Assembly (NCBI GenBank): GCA_030065935.1
Contig: JASJCP010000043.1
Coordinates: forward strand, 1 to 33,149
Source of the DNA: Xenococcaceae cyanobacterium MO_167.B27
GTDB lineage: Bacteria; Cyanobacteriota; Cyanobacteriia; Cyanobacteriales; Xenococcaceae
DNA: 33,149 nucleotides
Reading direction: 5' to 3'
Of this stretch, positions 16,317 to 25,573 are shown piece by piece. Positions within the stretch are counted from its first letter, which is position 1. Each line of letters starts with the position of its first letter. A model generated the notes under the pieces. It saw only the letters and a program-made list of their open reading frames with translations, was not told the origin of the DNA and did not search any database. The position numbers and the translations under genes are program-made.

Positions 16317-18797
16317 ATGTTTTCTTTAATTAAGATTAATAAATCTGATTCAACAATTGATCGGCCAATTTTAGGGCGAACCTTACCATCATTATTAGAT
16401 GAAGCTTGCAAATCTTATCCAAATTATCGCGCATTTAATCAGTGGAAAACTAATGCTTGGCAGCCTCAATCTAATGCAAAAATGCGAATTGCTACGGAAG
16501 AGTTGGCTTTAGGATTACTTGAAGAGGAATTAGAACAGGGTGACAAAATCGCCTTATTAATGCACAGCGATCTTAATTTCTGCCTAGCAGATTTTGGTTC
16601 GTTAGTGGCTGGATTAATTAATGTACCAATCGATTTAACTCAGACTATAGATAATATCGTATTTATCTTAAGTCATTCCGAAGCTAAAGTCTTAATTGTT
16701 TCGGATTTAGATCTTCTAGCTCAAATCATTCCCTATTTGGGAAATACTCCCAATCTTCACACAGTTATTGTCGCCGATATTCCTGATGATTGGTCAGAAA
16801 AACGTATTCAACTATTAACCTGTGGTGTAAATGAATTCGGAGTTAAGAATCAAGAGTCTGAAGTTGATGAATTGGAAAACAACAATCCCAAGTTTACATC
16901 TAGTACCTTAAATGTTCAGCAAAAAACTCCGAATTATTCCCAAGCTTGTTTATGTATTCCCATGTTGCTTTGTCAGGGAAGACAAGACTTACATTGTCCT
17001 AGGTTACCTCAATGTATTCAATTATTATCTCTAGATGAAGTACGTGCCAGGGGTAAAAAGTTATGGAATCAAGAGGGGTTAAAGCAGTTGCGCTCCAGTA
17101 TCTCTCCTCAAGACTTGGCAACCATAGTTTATATTGCTGGAGAGACAGGAGAACCTAAAGGAGTCATGTTAAGTCATGAAAATATTACTGCTGATATTCT
17201 GACTACTTTTAGAAGTATTCCTGATTTAAAACCAGGAGCAATCGAGACAGTACTATCTTTTTTACCCTTGACCCATATTTTTGCACGAGCGTTAATTTAC
17301 GGTCATCTTAATTATGGACATAGTATCTATTTCTCTACTCCCAACCGAGCAGTTAGAGATTTTAAAACAGTACAACCAACTTTGGTAGCTACTGTACCGC
17401 GTCTATTAGAAAAAATTTATCACAAGATAATAGATCGCGGTAGTAAGCTCAAAAGAATCCAAAAAATAATTTTTAATTGGGCTTTTAAACTGGCTCAAAA
17501 TTATGAGTTGGGAAACTCAATTAGTATATTTAATGCTTTGCAACTAAAGTTAGCAGATTGGTTAGTTTTTTCTCAATGGCGCAAACCCTTTGGCGGTAGG
17601 CTCAAATACTTTATTAGTGGCGGTGCAGGATTAAGAGCCGAAATAGCCAATCTACTTAGTGGTGCCGGCATGATCGTACTGCAAGGCTATGGCTTAACTG
17701 AAACCAGCTCTGTAATTTGTTGCAATCGAAATGGTTTGAACCGTGCAGGAACAGTAGGATTACCAATACCTGGAGTAGAAATTGCGATCGCTCCTGATCG
17801 AGAAATTCTCGTTAAAGCTCCTTATGTGATGCAAGGATACTATAAAAACCCCGAAGCGACTAAGTCAGTTATTGATGAGTCAGGTTGGTTGCATACAGGA
17901 GATTTAGGAGCATTTACTCCAGAAGGTTTTTTAACTATTACAGGCAGTAAAAAAGACCTATTTAAACTTTCCACTGGTAAATATGTCATTCCTCAACCTT
18001 TAGAAGAGCAAGTAGAGAGATCGCGGTTAGTGGCTCAAGCGGTGGCGGTGGGAAGAGAGAAAAAGTTTTGTGGAATGTTGATTTTCCCCGATCTAGAGCA
18101 GTTACAAAAACAAGCTGAGGCTTTAGGTGGGCAACACTTACCAACTGAGGATTTATTAAAGCAGCCAGAGATTATCGCTCTCTATCAAACCTTAGTTGAT
18201 CGAGCTAACGAAAAACTTCCTAGATGGTCGAATGTTAAGCAGTTTCAGTTAGTTAACCCCAAGCTTAGTGTAGAAAATAGATTATTAGAGCCAAACTTGC
18301 AAGTTAATCGCTCTCAAGTCAATAAGATATTTGCCAGAGAAATAAACGCTCTGTATGGAGAAGAGTCAACTTTGAGTGCCCTTCGGGAGTCGCTGGCGCG
18401 TAAGGAGTTTGGAATGCCCTTCGGAAGTCGCTGGCGCTTACGGAGTTCGGAGTTATTAAAGTTAAAATTGCTGGCTAAAAAGTTTAAACTCCTATCTTGG
18501 CGAGTTGTTCTGAGATACTTTCGTAACTTACGTTCCAAGAGTAGAGATTTCTTACAGATGATGGTCATTCATAAGAGAACCGATAAATCTCCTAAACTTC
18601 ACCCATTAAAAGACAAGGAACTTCCTTTTCTGGGAAAGAAAGACAATTTTCAACTCCGAAGTATCGGGAGACATCTGAAAAACTTTAAAAACTATCTCAC
18701 TCTACCCCCCACAATGCCGTGGAAGCTACAAGAAAAAAATACTCATTCTGAAGAATTAGAGTCAGAGATTACTGGAAAAAAAAGTTCCACAGTCTAG
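16317..18797 (+). CDS. fadD: Long-chain acyl-CoA (or acyl-ACP) synthetase, AMP-forming
   Basis: 826 residues from ATG 16317. An ANL-family ligase of the eukaryote-like long-chain type: fatty acid + ATP + CoA (or ACP) to acyl thioester. Seen motifs are QGYGLTETSS (A5), GWLHTGDLG (A7) and KDLFKLSTGKYV near the catalytic lysine. The A3 phosphate loop is atypical: YIAGETGEPKG at about 272-282 instead of the usual YTSGTTGxPKG. Two regions exceed the normal length of about 640-690: an insertion at about 174-238, bounded by TTCGGAGTTA and AACTCCGAA repeats, and a basic C-terminal extension (about 683-826) containing two 38-bp repeats. It is first in a same-strand set with fadN, fadA and fadE, which favours a degradative role; cyanobacterial acyl-ACP synthetase (Aas) is the main alternative. 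Activity is uncertain given the loop changes. Confidence 0.8.
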   Translation: MFSLIKINKSDSTIDRPILGRTLPSLLDEACKSYPNYRAFNQWKTNAWQPQSNAKMRIATEELALGLLEEELEQGDKIALLMHSDLNFCLADFGSLVAGLINVPIDLTQTIDNIVFILSHSEAKVLIVSDLDLLAQIIPYLGNTPNLHTVIVADIPDDWSEKRIQLLTCGVNEFGVKNQESEVDELENNNPKFTSSTLNVQQKTPNYSQACLCIPMLLCQGRQDLHCPRLPQCIQLLSLDEVRARGKKLWNQEGLKQLRSSISPQDLATIVYIAGETGEPKGVMLSHENITADILTTFRSIPDLKPGAIETVLSFLPLTHIFARALIYGHLNYGHSIYFSTPNRAVRDFKTVQPTLVATVPRLLEKIYHKIIDRGSKLKRIQKIIFNWAFKLAQNYELGNSISIFNALQLKLADWLVFSQWRKPFGGRLKYFISGGAGLRAEIANLLSGAGMIVLQGYGLTETSSVICCNRNGLNRAGTVGLPIPGVEIAIAPDREILVKAPYVMQGYYKNPEATKSVIDESGWLHTGDLGAFTPEGFLTITGSKKDLFKLSTGKYVIPQPLEEQVERSRLVAQAVAVGREKKFCGMLIFPDLEQLQKQAEALGGQHLPTEDLLKQPEIIALYQTLVDRANEKLPRWSNVKQFQLVNPKLSVENRLLEPNLQVNRSQVNKIFAREINALYGEESTLSALRESLARKEFGMPFGSRWRLRSSELLKLKLLAKKFKLLSWRVVLRYFRNLRSKSRDFLQMMVIHKRTDKSPKLHPLKDKELPFLGKKDNFQLRSIGRHLKNFKNYLTLPPTMPWKLQEKNTHSEELESEITGKKSSTV
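18377..18452 (+). repeat. Two 38-bp REP-like units inside fadD
   Basis: 18377-18414 and 18415-18452 are adjacent, matching at 33 of 38 positions. Each is GC-rich with a TGCCCTTCGG start and a GTCGCTGGCGC centre. As 38 is not a multiple of three, the copies are read in different frames, yet no stop is created. They lie in the extra C-terminal tail, so this tail seems partly built from repeat DNA. Confidence 0.85.
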
Positions 18798-18837
18798 CCT
18801 GCTCTGACCATTGTTAAATTTAAAGGAGAAAAATATA

Positions 18838-21180
18838 ATGTTTAAACCGTTCCGAACTGCTGCTGTATTAGGTGCAGGTGTTATGGGTTCGCAGATTGCA
18901 GCCCATCTGGCAAATATTGGCTTAACCGTTTATTTACTGGATATAGCTGCTGCTGAAGACAATAAAAATGCGATCGTTGAAGCCAGTTGGCAAAAGGCTT
19001 TAAAACTTAAACCACCAATTTTATTTACAGAAAAAACCGCCCGTCATATCACTCTGGGAAACTTTGACGAACATTTAGCAAGTTTGGCTGAAGTAGATTG
19101 GATTATTGAAGCGGTAATCGAGAATTTAGCCATTAAACAGCAATTGATGGCGAAAGTAGCAGAGGTAGTTAGGCAAGATACGATTATTTCTACTAATACT
19201 AGTGGTTTACCAGTCCATCAGATTGCCCAAGGATTGCCTGAATCTTTAAGAAATAACTTTTTAGGGACTCATTTCTTTAATCCGCCCCGCTATCTCAAGT
19301 TATTAGAACTAATCCCCACACCAGATACTGATCCTCAAGTACTAGATAGACTCAAATGGTTTGGTCGTCTCCATTTAGGAAAAGGAGTTGTCGTCGCTAA
19401 AGATACACCTAACTTTATTGCCAATCGCATTGGTATCTACGCCATCATGTTAGGGGTTAAAGGTTTTCTGGAAGAAGGATATACCATTGAAGAAATTGAT
19501 ACCCTTACAGGAACTCTAGTTGGCAGACCAAAATCCGCAACTTTCCGCACTGCGGATTTAGTTGGGTTAGATACTTTAGTTTATGTGGCAAAAAATCTCT
19601 ATCCAGCCGTTCCCGAAGATGAAAGCCGTGATGTCTTCTGTGTACCTGCACTGCTAGAAAAACTGGTAGAAACAGGAAAATTAGGCGCGAAAACAGGTCA
19701 AGGATTTTATAAAAAAGAAGCAGGAGCAATCCTCTCTCTTAATCCTGCAACTCTGACCTATGAACCAGCAAAACCTCTGAATTTAGGCAATCTCAAGGAA
19801 ATACAAAAACTGGAACTACCAGAAAGACTAAGGGCTTTATATCAGGATAGTAGTCGGGCTGGCAAGTTTTTCCGCAAATTGATTCTATCTATTCTCAGCT
19901 ATAGTGCTTACCGCATTCCTGAAATTACCGATAATTTAGCAGAATTAGACAGGGCGATGCGTTGGGGATTTGGTTGGGAACTAGGTCCATTTCAAATTTG
20001 GGATGCACTAGGTTTTAAAACTGTGATTACTGATCTGCAAACAGCAGACATTCCCCTAGCAGGTTGGGTGGAAAGGATGATTAAGCATCATCAGACTAGG
20101 GGATTTTATCACCAAGACACAGTTTATACTCCCACTCAAGGATATATTCCTCTTAATCTTCCCGAAGATGAAATTGATCTCAAACTCATTAAATCTCATG
20201 AGGAAAATCTTCTCTGGCAAAACGAAGAAGCAGCACTATTAGACTTGGGAGACGGAGTTGTTCTCTATGAATTTCGCTCCAAAGGTAATACCCTTAGCTT
20301 TAAAGTCATGGAAGGGTTAACAGAAGTCTTAGATATTCTTGAAACTCAAGATTATCGAGGTATGGTAATTGGCAATGGTAACTCCAACTTCTGTGGTGGC
20401 GCAAATCTGGCAGAAATTGGGATGCTGGCTCAATCTGGACATCTAGATCAGGTATCCGATCTGGTAGATCAATTTCAAAAGACTTTACAGCGAATTCATT
20501 ACTTTGCTAAACCTATTCTGGCTGCGGTGCAAGGTTTAGCTCTTGGTGGTGGTTGTGAATTAGTGATGGCTTGTCCTCAAGTAGTAGCAGCAGCAGAAAG
20601 TTATATCGGTTTAGTGGAACTGAGTGTAGGCTTAATCCCTGGGGCTGGAGGCATTATGCGGATGGCAGCTTGGGCAGCAGAAACCGCAGCTACCGAAACC
20701 CCCAATCAAATTCAACCTTTCTTACAAAAAGCTTTTGAAACCATTGGTATGGCAAAAGTTAGCAACAGTGCCTATGAAGCCCAAGAATTTGGTTTCCTAG
20801 CTCCCACCGCTATAATTGTCATAAATTGCGATCGCCGATTGTATGTCGCCAAACAAGAAGTAATCCGCCTAGATTTAGAAGGCTATGCACCCATTCCCCA
20901 TCGAGATGGAGTTAAAGTTTTAGGTCTTCCAGCCCGTGCAGCTTTAGAACACGCAGCCTATGTCTTTCAACAAGGGGGATATATCTCAGAATATGACCGC
21001 TTCTTAGCGAAAAATCTGGCATATGTCATCTCTGGTGGGGAACTTTCTGCACCATCTCTAGTCAGTGAAGACTATCTACTGCAACTAGAAAGACAGATGT
21101 TTGTTCCTTTACTTAAAGAGCCAAAAACCCAAGAGAGAATTGCTCATGTACTGAAGACTAAGAAGCCTTTGAGAAATTAG
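18838..21180 (+). CDS. fadN: 3-hydroxyacyl-CoA dehydrogenase / enoyl-CoA hydratase fusion
   Basis: 780 residues from ATG 18838, which has AAAGGAGAAAAATATA directly upstream; the earlier in-frame TTG at 18811 is not needed. It performs two beta-oxidation steps: hydration of enoyl-CoA and NAD-dependent oxidation of 3-hydroxyacyl-CoA. The N-terminal dehydrogenase has VLGAGVMGSQIAAHL (NAD fold), NTSGLPVHQIA, GTHFFNPPRYLKLLE with the catalytic-type histidine near 145, and a C-terminal dimer domain (WGFGWELGPF). The hydratase/crotonase domain (about 480-700) has NFCGGANLAEIG (oxyanion hole), ALGGGCELVMAC and GLVELSVGLIPGAGG with the two expected glutamates. The dehydrogenase-first order and the end KKPLRN match Bacillus FadN (789 residues) rather than E. 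coli FadB. It is followed by fadA after a repeat-filled spacer. Confidence 0.93.
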   Translation: MFKPFRTAAVLGAGVMGSQIAAHLANIGLTVYLLDIAAAEDNKNAIVEASWQKALKLKPPILFTEKTARHITLGNFDEHLASLAEVDWIIEAVIENLAIKQQLMAKVAEVVRQDTIISTNTSGLPVHQIAQGLPESLRNNFLGTHFFNPPRYLKLLELIPTPDTDPQVLDRLKWFGRLHLGKGVVVAKDTPNFIANRIGIYAIMLGVKGFLEEGYTIEEIDTLTGTLVGRPKSATFRTADLVGLDTLVYVAKNLYPAVPEDESRDVFCVPALLEKLVETGKLGAKTGQGFYKKEAGAILSLNPATLTYEPAKPLNLGNLKEIQKLELPERLRALYQDSSRAGKFFRKLILSILSYSAYRIPEITDNLAELDRAMRWGFGWELGPFQIWDALGFKTVITDLQTADIPLAGWVERMIKHHQTRGFYHQDTVYTPTQGYIPLNLPEDEIDLKLIKSHEENLLWQNEEAALLDLGDGVVLYEFRSKGNTLSFKVMEGLTEVLDILETQDYRGMVIGNGNSNFCGGANLAEIGMLAQSGHLDQVSDLVDQFQKTLQRIHYFAKPILAAVQGLALGGGCELVMACPQVVAAAESYIGLVELSVGLIPGAGGIMRMAAWAAETAATETPNQIQPFLQKAFETIGMAKVSNSAYEAQEFGFLAPTAIIVINCDRRLYVAKQEVIRLDLEGYAPIPHRDGVKVLGLPARAALEHAAYVFQQGGYISEYDRFLAKNLAYVISGGELSAPSLVSEDYLLQLERQMFVPLLKEPKTQERIAHVLKTKKPLRN

Positions 21181-21185
21181 TTCGG

Positions 21186-21276
21186 AGTTAGTAGTTAGTA
21201 GTTAGTAGTTAGTGGTTAGTAGTTAGTAGTTAGTAGTTAGTGGTTAGTGGTTAGTAGTTAGCAGTTAGTAGTTAGT
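21186..21276 (+). repeat. Thirteen 7-bp tandem repeats between fadN and fadA
   Basis: Thirteen units of AGTTAGT (variants GGTTAGT and AGTTAGC) begin 6 nt after the fadN stop and fill most of the spacer. TTCGG and AGTTCGG borders flank the array. Heptanucleotide repeats of this sort are a known cyanobacterial feature and vary in number between strains. Their position could alter coupling between the two genes. Confidence 0.95.
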
Positions 21277-21321
21277 AGTTCGGGATTCATGAGCAATTCC
21301 GAACTCAAACAGGAGAAAAAG

Positions 21322-22503
21322 ATGAAAGAAGCATATATAGTAAGCAGTGTTAGAACTGCTATTGGAAAAGCACCACGGGGAACTTTACATAATGTTCGTC
21401 CTGATGATTTGGGCGCAACTGCGGTTCAAGGTGCGATCGCAAAAGTGCCAGGATTGAAGCCAGAACTGATTGATGATGTGATTATGGGTTGTGCTTTTCC
21501 TGAAGGAGAACAGGGCTTCAATTTAGGCAGAATAGTTGCACAACGGGCTGGATTACCTGATTCTGTCCCTGGTTGTACAGTGAATCGTTTTTGTGGGTCA
21601 GGATTACAAACTATCGCTATGGCATCCCAAGCCATTATGACAGGACAAGCAGAAATAATTGTGGCTGGTGGAGCGGAATCCATGAGTTTAATGCCCATGG
21701 GTGGTCATTATCTGGCACCAAATCCAGAATTAATAGATCATTCTCCCGAACCCTATATCACTATGGGAATTACTGCCGAAAATGTCGCCAAAGAGTTCCA
21801 AATCTCCCGTGAGGATCAAGATCAATTTGCTTTGCGATCGCACAAACGAGCCTTAGCTGCCATTAAATCAGGTCGTTTTACTGCGGAAATTGTTCCAATT
21901 ACAGTTAAAGAAACTATCTATGACAAGGGACAGCCCAAGACTATAGAAAAAATCTTTGCCATAGATCAAGGAGTAAGGGCAGATACTAGCTTAGAAGCCT
22001 TAGCTAAATTAAAACCAGTATTCCATGTCAAAGGTACAGTCACCGCAGGTAATGCCTCCCAAATGTCTGATGGTGCAGCAGCAAGCATAATAGTAAGTCA
22101 GAAAATAGTTGATGAACTGCAACTCAAACCCATGGCAAAACTTTTGGGTTATGCGGTAGCTGGCGTACCACCAGCAATTATGGGTATTGGTCCTGTGGAA
22201 GCTGTACCGAAAGTCTTAAAACAAGTGGGTTTAACTCTGGCAGATATCGGATTAATTGAACTCAACGAAGCCTTTGCAGGACAGTCTCTAGCAGTGATTC
22301 GCAAACTAGGACTAGATGAAAACATTATCAATGTCAATGGTGGAGCGATCGCTCTAGGACATCCCCTTGGCTGTACTGGGGCAAAACTTACTGCTACCCT
22401 ACTTCATGAAATGCAACGACGTGGTATCCGCTACGGCATGGTAACTATGTGTATTGGCGGTGGTATGGGTGCTGCTGGAGTGTTTGAAAATTTGATGTTA
22501 TGA
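21322..22503 (+). CDS. fadA: Acetyl-CoA acyltransferase (3-ketoacyl-CoA thiolase)
   Basis: 393 residues from ATG 21322, chosen for AGGAGAAAAAG just before it; an in-frame ATG at 21289 lies in repeat-derived sequence. It catalyses the thiolytic last step of beta-oxidation, releasing acetyl-CoA. The three thiolase active-site signatures are present: NRFCGSGLQ with the nucleophilic cysteine near 90, [15 protein letters not shown] with the histidine near 348, and [10 protein letters not shown] with the second cysteine near 378. Length is normal and no signal sequence is present. The order fadN-fadA-fadE is that of the Bacillus fadNAE operon. A biosynthetic acetoacetyl-CoA thiolase is the usual alternative, but the neighbours favour degradation. 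Two HIP1 sites lie within the gene. Confidence 0.93.
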   Translation: MKEAYIVSSVRTAIGKAPRGTLHNVRPDDLGATAVQGAIAKVPGLKPELIDDVIMGCAFPEGEQGFNLGRIVAQRAGLPDSVPGCTVNRFCGSGLQTIAMASQAIMTGQAEIIVAGGAESMSLMPMGGHYLAPNPELIDHSPEPYITMGITAENVAKEFQISREDQDQFALRSHKRALAAIKSGRFTAEIVPITVKETIYDKGQPKTIEKIFAIDQGVRADTSLEALAKLKPVFHVKGTVTAGNASQMSDGAAASIIVSQKIVDELQLKPMAKLLGYAVAGVPPAIMGIGPVEAVPKVLKQVGLTLADIGLIELNEAFAGQSLAVIRKLGLDENIINVNGGAIALGHPLGCTGAKLTATLLHEMQRRGIRYGMVTMCIGGGMGAAGVFENLML

Positions 22504-22510
22504 GTTCGTA

Positions 22511-22531
22511 GGGGCGGATGACCATTCGCCC
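22511..22531. repeat. REP-like hairpin after fadA
   Basis: GGGCGGATG pairs with CATTCGCCC (one G-U pair) around a very short loop. GTAGGGGCGG...CGCCCGTAC sequences are dispersed repeats in cyanobacteria. It may act as a weak terminator or mRNA-stabilising hairpin; no T run follows. Confidence 0.55.
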
Positions 22532-22551
22532 GTACTTTGGAGTTAATATTA

Positions 22552-22704
22552 CTATTTCTTCATCGTGCGATAGGTTGCTAAAGTCTGGTCATGAACATCC
22601 AAAACTTCTCCTTCCTCATCTAAACCCACAATTACTCCAATTCTTTGTTCTTGCTCCTCAAAACTAGACTCAATATACGGCTCATCATCTTCCTCTGTTC
22701 TCAA
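22552..22704 (-). pseudogene. Small gene remnant, about 50 codons
   Basis: A minus-strand frame reads ILRTEEDDEPYIESSF...RIGVIVGLDEEGEVLDVHDQ and stops at 22552. The composition is acidic and protein-like. It is open back to a TAA at 22723-22725 but has no ATG; TTG at 22704 is the only start, and no ribosome site is seen. I do not recognise the family. It is probably a remnant of a small gene caught within the fad block, antisense to it. The remainder of 22532-22883 shows no gene. Confidence 0.35.
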
Positions 22705-22883
22705 AATAGTGATTTTCGGTTCTTATTTGGCTGAATGTTTAGATTTTTTCTCTCTTTTTTAAGTAGCTAGCGGAATCCTTTTGATTTATTCGCCATTACT
22801 TAATATACCCTACTACATTACTGGAATTTGTCCATTACTAATCACTAAACAAGATCATTTGCAACACAAGTTGAGAAATCATT

Positions 22884-25460
22884 ATGAATATCCTGGCACT
22901 AAAAATTATTATTCCTAGTTTGATTGTTCTTTTCACTCTATTAGGCTATGTCGGTGTCCCTCTATGGGCATGGTCATTGTATGCAGTTGCTGTATTATGG
23001 GTTTTTCAAGTACCTGTTTGGGGCTGGATTATCTTTGCTGTTGTAGCGTTAGTATTTAATATTCCCCAACTGCGTCAAATACTAATTACAACCCCTATTG
23101 TTAAAACCCTAAAAGCCCTAAAACTGTTACCTAAAATATCTGATACGGAAAGAGAAGCAATTGAAGCAGGAAACGTTTGGGTAGATGGGGAATTTTTCTC
23201 AGGCAAGCCCAATTTTAAACGCCTCCTCAGTGAACCTTACCCACTAATAGCTGATAATTGTGAAAGGGCAATTGACCAATCGCCCCTACTGAATAATTCC
23301 AAACTCAAAACTAACTCCAAACTTGCTTACCTAAACGTTAACTCAGAAGAAAAAACTAACTCCAAACTCCGAATTCCGTCCGCGTCAGCAACTACCGAAG
23401 GTCACTCCGAACTCACAAAAATCCGTTCCTTCCTCGACAACCAAGTAGAAAAAGTTTGTCAGATGGCGACTGACTGGGAGATTCATTCTCATAAAGACTT
23501 ACCACCTGAAGTTTGGGATTATCTGAAACAAGAGCGTTTCTTTGGCATGATGATTCCTACTGAATACGGTGGTTTAGGATTTTCCAACTTGGCTTACAGT
23601 TCCATAATGATGAAGTTGGCTTCTCGTTCTTTTACTCATACTGCTACAGTAGGTGTTACTAATTCTTTAGGTCCTGCAAAATTACTATTACGCTATGGAA
23701 CAGAAGCCCAAAAAGATTATTATTTACCTAGACTAGCTAAGGGGGAGGAAATTCCTTGCTTTGCTTTAACTGAACCTAATGCAGGATCGGATGCAGCTAG
23801 TATTGTCTCTAATGGGGTGGTATTTCGGGGAGAAGATGGTCAACTATATATGCGTTTGAACTGGAAAAAACGCTATATTACCCTAGCTACCATTGCAACC
23901 TTAATGGGGTTAGCCTTCCGACTTCGTGACCCTGATAATCTTTTAGGGAAAGGGCAAGATGTGGGTATTACTTGCGCTTTAATTTCGACTAGTACCCCTG
24001 GGGTAATTATTAATCGCCGACATGATCCAATGGGTGTACCTTTCTACAACTCCCCCACAGAAGGACATGATGTAGTTATTTCCGTGGATCAAATTATTGG
24101 CGGTGTGGAACAAGCGGGACAGGGTTGGAAAATGCTGATGCAATCTCTGGCAGCAGGAAGAGGTATTAGTTTCCCCGCTACTTGTACTGGTATTGCTAAG
24201 TTAGTAACTAGGGTAACAGGTGCATATAGTAGAGTCAGAAGGCAGTTTGGACTAAATATCGGTCGTTTTGAAGGTATTGAAGAACCCCTCGCTCGCATTG
24301 GGGGATTAACTTATCTGATGGAAGCTGCCAGACTCTATACAGTAGGTGCAGTGGATCGAGGTGAACAACCTGCGGTAATTTCTGCGATCGCAAAATATAA
24401 TTTTACAGAGCTTTCCCGTAAGATTATCAATGATGGCATGGATATTATGGGTGGTGCTGGTATTTGTCGAGGTTCAAGGAATTTACTAGCTAATATTTAC
24501 TCTGCTACTCCTATTCCGATTACTGTAGAAGGGGCGAATATTCTCACTCGTACTATGATTATCTTCGGACAGGGGGTAATTCGTTCCCATCCCTATGTCT
24601 ATCGGGAAATCGAAGCGTTAAATAAGTCTGACATTAAGGCATTCGATCTGGTATTTTGGCACCATCTCGGCTCGATAGTACGTAACTTTTGCCGTACAGT
24701 TTTACTTAGTTTAACTCATGGTTATCTGGCTCTGTCTCCCGTATCGGGAGCTACTGCCAAATATTACCGTAAATTAGCCTGGTCTGCTGCTAGTTTTGCT
24801 TTCCTAACTGATGTAGCTTTACTTACCTATGGTGGAAGTCTCAAACGCCAGGAAAAACTTACAGGTAGATTTGCTGATATCCTTTCTTGGATGTATCTAG
24901 CTACCGCTACTTTACGTCGATTTGAAGCAGAAGGCAGAAATACTGAAGATTTACCATTATTAGATTGGTCAATACAATATGCTTTTACTCAAATACAACA
25001 AGGATTTACAGGTATCTTGAGTAATATTTCCCTACCATTATCAAGAGTTATTGCAGCTTGGTGGAGATTGAACCCCATTGGCACAATGCCATCGGATCAA
25101 TTAGGTTCTAAAGTCGCTCAAATTATGCAAATTCCAGGAACTCAACGCGATAAGCTGACCACAGATATGCACATTCCTACTAGTACTGAAGAAGCCTTGG
25201 GAAGATTAGAAAATGCCTTTTCATTAGTAGTTAAAGCTGAGTCCATTCTCAAAAAAATCAAAACTGCTACTCAAGAAGGTAAGTTACCCCAAGCAAAACC
25301 AAGAACCTTGATTCGTAATGCTCTAGAGGTAAACGTAATTAACTTAGATGAAGTTGAACTATTAACCCAGGCTGAAACCGCTCGTAATAATACGATCCAA
25401 GTAGATGCATTTACTTTAGAGGGTTCTGTTGCCAAAAATCTGAAAAGCTTTGTAGTATAA
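22884..25460 (+). CDS. fadE: Membrane-anchored acyl-CoA dehydrogenase, E. coli FadE type
   Basis: 858 residues. An FAD enzyme catalysing the first oxidation, acyl-CoA to trans-2-enoyl-CoA, passing electrons to ETF and the membrane chain. The N-terminus has two or three hydrophobic segments (about 5-65), as in E. coli FadE. Strong landmarks are SDTEREAIEAGNVWVDGEFF, EIPCFALTEPNAGSDAA, LNWKKRYITLA, GRGISFPATCTG, DIMGGAGICRG, and VEGANILTRTMIIFGQG leading into the DUF1974 C-terminal domain (RKLAWSAASFAFLTDVALL, LASWMYLATATL-like helices). Residues about 130-177 form a Ser/Asn/Lys-rich insertion absent from E. coli FadE (814 residues) and built from repeats. It starts 380 bp after fadA. No ETF genes are in the window. 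The Bacillus FadE is a different, shorter type, so the set is mosaic. Confidence 0.93.
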   Translation: MNILALKIIIPSLIVLFTLLGYVGVPLWAWSLYAVAVLWVFQVPVWGWIIFAVVALVFNIPQLRQILITTPIVKTLKALKLLPKISDTEREAIEAGNVWVDGEFFSGKPNFKRLLSEPYPLIADNCERAIDQSPLLNNSKLKTNSKLAYLNVNSEEKTNSKLRIPSASATTEGHSELTKIRSFLDNQVEKVCQMATDWEIHSHKDLPPEVWDYLKQERFFGMMIPTEYGGLGFSNLAYSSIMMKLASRSFTHTATVGVTNSLGPAKLLLRYGTEAQKDYYLPRLAKGEEIPCFALTEPNAGSDAASIVSNGVVFRGEDGQLYMRLNWKKRYITLATIATLMGLAFRLRDPDNLLGKGQDVGITCALISTSTPGVIINRRHDPMGVPFYNSPTEGHDVVISVDQIIGGVEQAGQGWKMLMQSLAAGRGISFPATCTGIAKLVTRVTGAYSRVRRQFGLNIGRFEGIEEPLARIGGLTYLMEAARLYTVGAVDRGEQPAVISAIAKYNFTELSRKIINDGMDIMGGAGICRGSRNLLANIYSATPIPITVEGANILTRTMIIFGQGVIRSHPYVYREIEALNKSDIKAFDLVFWHHLGSIVRNFCRTVLLSLTHGYLALSPVSGATAKYYRKLAWSAASFAFLTDVALLTYGGSLKRQEKLTGRFADILSWMYLATATLRRFEAEGRNTEDLPLLDWSIQYAFTQIQQGFTGILSNISLPLSRVIAAWWRLNPIGTMPSDQLGSKVAQIMQIPGTQRDKLTTDMHIPTSTEEALGRLENAFSLVVKAESILKKIKTATQEGKLPQAKPRTLIRNALEVNVINLDEVELLTQAETARNNTIQVDAFTLEGSVAKNLKSFVV
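23288..23416 (+). repeat. Repeat-derived in-frame insertion within fadE
   Basis: The linker coding region contains repeated AACTCCAAACT units (around 23314 and 23358), AACTCCGAATTCC, and a REP-like CGCGTCAGCAAC...ACCGAAGGTCACTCCGAACTC segment. The same AACTCCGAA/TTCGGAGTT words recur in fadD and in the fadN-fadA spacer. The insertion keeps the frame and adds roughly 45 polar residues between the N-terminal region and the dehydrogenase fold. Confidence 0.7.
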
Positions 25461-25517
25461 CTTGAACTTAGAGTTATAAAGTTTTTAACGACTAAGACCC
25501 CTCATGATGTTGTACAA

Positions 25518-25563
25518 GGCAAGGGAGCGCTTGCTAGAGATTGAGAACACGCTTTCCCTTGCC
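25518..25563. terminator. Hairpin between convergent fadE and SLATT genes
   Basis: GGCAAGGGA (25518-25526) pairs perfectly with TCCCTTGCC (25555-25563), with further GCG/CGC pairing after a two-base bulge. It lies between two convergent genes and so could end transcripts in both directions, though no T run is present. Confidence 0.45.
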
Positions 25564-25573
25564 CTGTCTCTAT

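Noticed and set aside
21186-21276. Possible CRISPR array
   Set aside because: The units are seven bases and directly adjacent, with no spacers; this is a simple tandem repeat.
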